Source: Dyella flava | GTDB lineage: Bacteria > Pseudomonadota > Gammaproteobacteria > Xanthomonadales > Rhodanobacteraceae | Assembly: GCF_016904955.1 (NCBI RefSeq) | Contig: NZ_JADIKE010000024.1 | Coordinates: forward strand, 58,519 to 122,518 | Length of the DNA: 64,000 nt | Reading direction: 5' to 3' | Shown: positions 63,759 through 64,000 of the stretch, piece after piece | Numbering within the stretch: the stretch's first letter is position 1 | Layout: each line of letters starts with the position of its first letter | Notes under the pieces: model-generated | Told to the model about the DNA's origin: nothing | The model's input: the letters and a program-made list of their open reading frames with translations, nothing else | Database searches by the model: none | Translations under genes and position numbers: made by a program

Positions 63759-63787
63759 TTGCCAAAGGATGGGGTGCTGCCTAGTAT
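63759..63787 (+). promoter_or_regulatory. rRNA operon promoter P1 with UP element
   Basis: TTGCCA-N17-TAGTAT (63759-63787), with an A-rich stretch (63739-63757) just upstream that fits an UP element and a GC-rich discriminator after the -10. This is the usual look of stringently controlled rrn promoters. Confidence 0.8.
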
Positions 63788-63855
63788 TCGCCTCCCCGCC
63801 GCTGGCAACGCGCTTCGACGGCAACTCCGAAAGCAAAAATTTTTCGCTGAAGGTG

Positions 63856-63883
63856 TTGACGGACTGAAGAGGCGATGTAGAAT
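63856..63883 (+). promoter_or_regulatory. rRNA operon promoter P2
   Basis: TTGACG-N16-TAGAAT (63856-63883) is a near-consensus sigma-70 promoter followed by GGGCGGCTC, a GC-rich discriminator. It lies about 95 bp after P1. Confidence 0.8.
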
Positions 63884-63943
63884 GGGCGGCTCACCCGGAA
63901 CGAAATGTTCACGGGGCGATCTGAAGAACAGGTTGCAAGTGAT

Positions 63944-63955
63944 TGATCTTTGACA
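63944..63955 (+). promoter_or_regulatory. rrn boxA-like antitermination element
   Basis: TGATCTTTGACA resembles boxA (TGCTCTTTAACA) and sits about 60 bp after P2, as in rRNA leaders. The 16S gene should begin shortly beyond the window edge. Confidence 0.7.
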
Positions 63956-64000
63956 GTGTGCGCAGGTGACTTGTGTGGGCGCCTTGCGGTGGATGGAGTA

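Overview
The window looks like chromosome of a GC-rich gammaproteobacterium of the Xanthomonadales, most plausibly a Rhodanobacteraceae member (Dyella/Luteibacter/Rhodanobacter type). This is inferred from gene content and order: coaBC-dut-algC (with a membrane-anchored AlgC), argS next to a SPOR protein, divergent speE/speA, pyrE/xth/ampG, anmK and an M23 peptidase divergent from tyrS, and a ribosomal RNA leader directly after tyrS. No rRNA or tRNA gene lies in the window, so the family assignment is not proven.

Layout. (1) About 1-7,950: GC-rich accessory metabolism. Two SRPBCC proteins, a beta-hydroxyacid-dehydrogenase-type enzyme, an MDR oxidoreductase and a divergent LysR regulator with a palindromic T-N11-A box. 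A sigma-54 enhancer-binding protein follows, with a flavoprotein behind a consensus -24/-12 promoter and two upstream palindromes. (2) About 7,980-17,250: lower-GC defence-like island. A lipoprotein, an AbiU2/HEPN-like protein, an 826-residue protein with a zinc ribbon and a probable PD-(D/E)xK nuclease core, then a bacterial ubiquitin-like conjugation operon: Ubl, E2-like, JAMM-E1 fusion and DUF6527-like, joined by overlaps. It is divergent from an HTH repressor/ImmA-IrrE metalloprotease pair across an 18-bp perfect palindrome. (3) About 17,265-25,050: a Tn7-like transposon with a TnsA-TnsB fusion, TnsC, a large TniQ, and cargo on the opposite strand (YaaC-like and HEPN-like genes). A four-copy repeat array with 19-20-bp period and a second set of palindromic repeats lie at the glnL side. 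No CRISPR array or cas gene is visible. (4) About 25,100-64,000: ordinary core chromosome: glnL-glnG, a PAS-GGDEF-EAL protein, thiolase, lipid and polyhydroxybutyrate/ketone-type metabolism, polyamine synthesis, purine permease, argS, radC, coaBC-dut-algC, pyrE, xth, peptidoglycan recycling (ampG, anmK, M23), tyrS, and tandem rRNA promoters running off the right edge.

The most interesting part is 12.5-16.1 kb. A complete ubiquitin-like cassette is paired with a CapH/CapP-like regulator-protease module. Its E2-like protein has only one cysteine, and that is not where a canonical E2 active site would be. It sits beside an uncharacterised nuclease-like gene and a Tn7-like element. The low-GC stretch from about 8 to 25 kb is probably one or more horizontally acquired blocks inserted just upstream of glnL.
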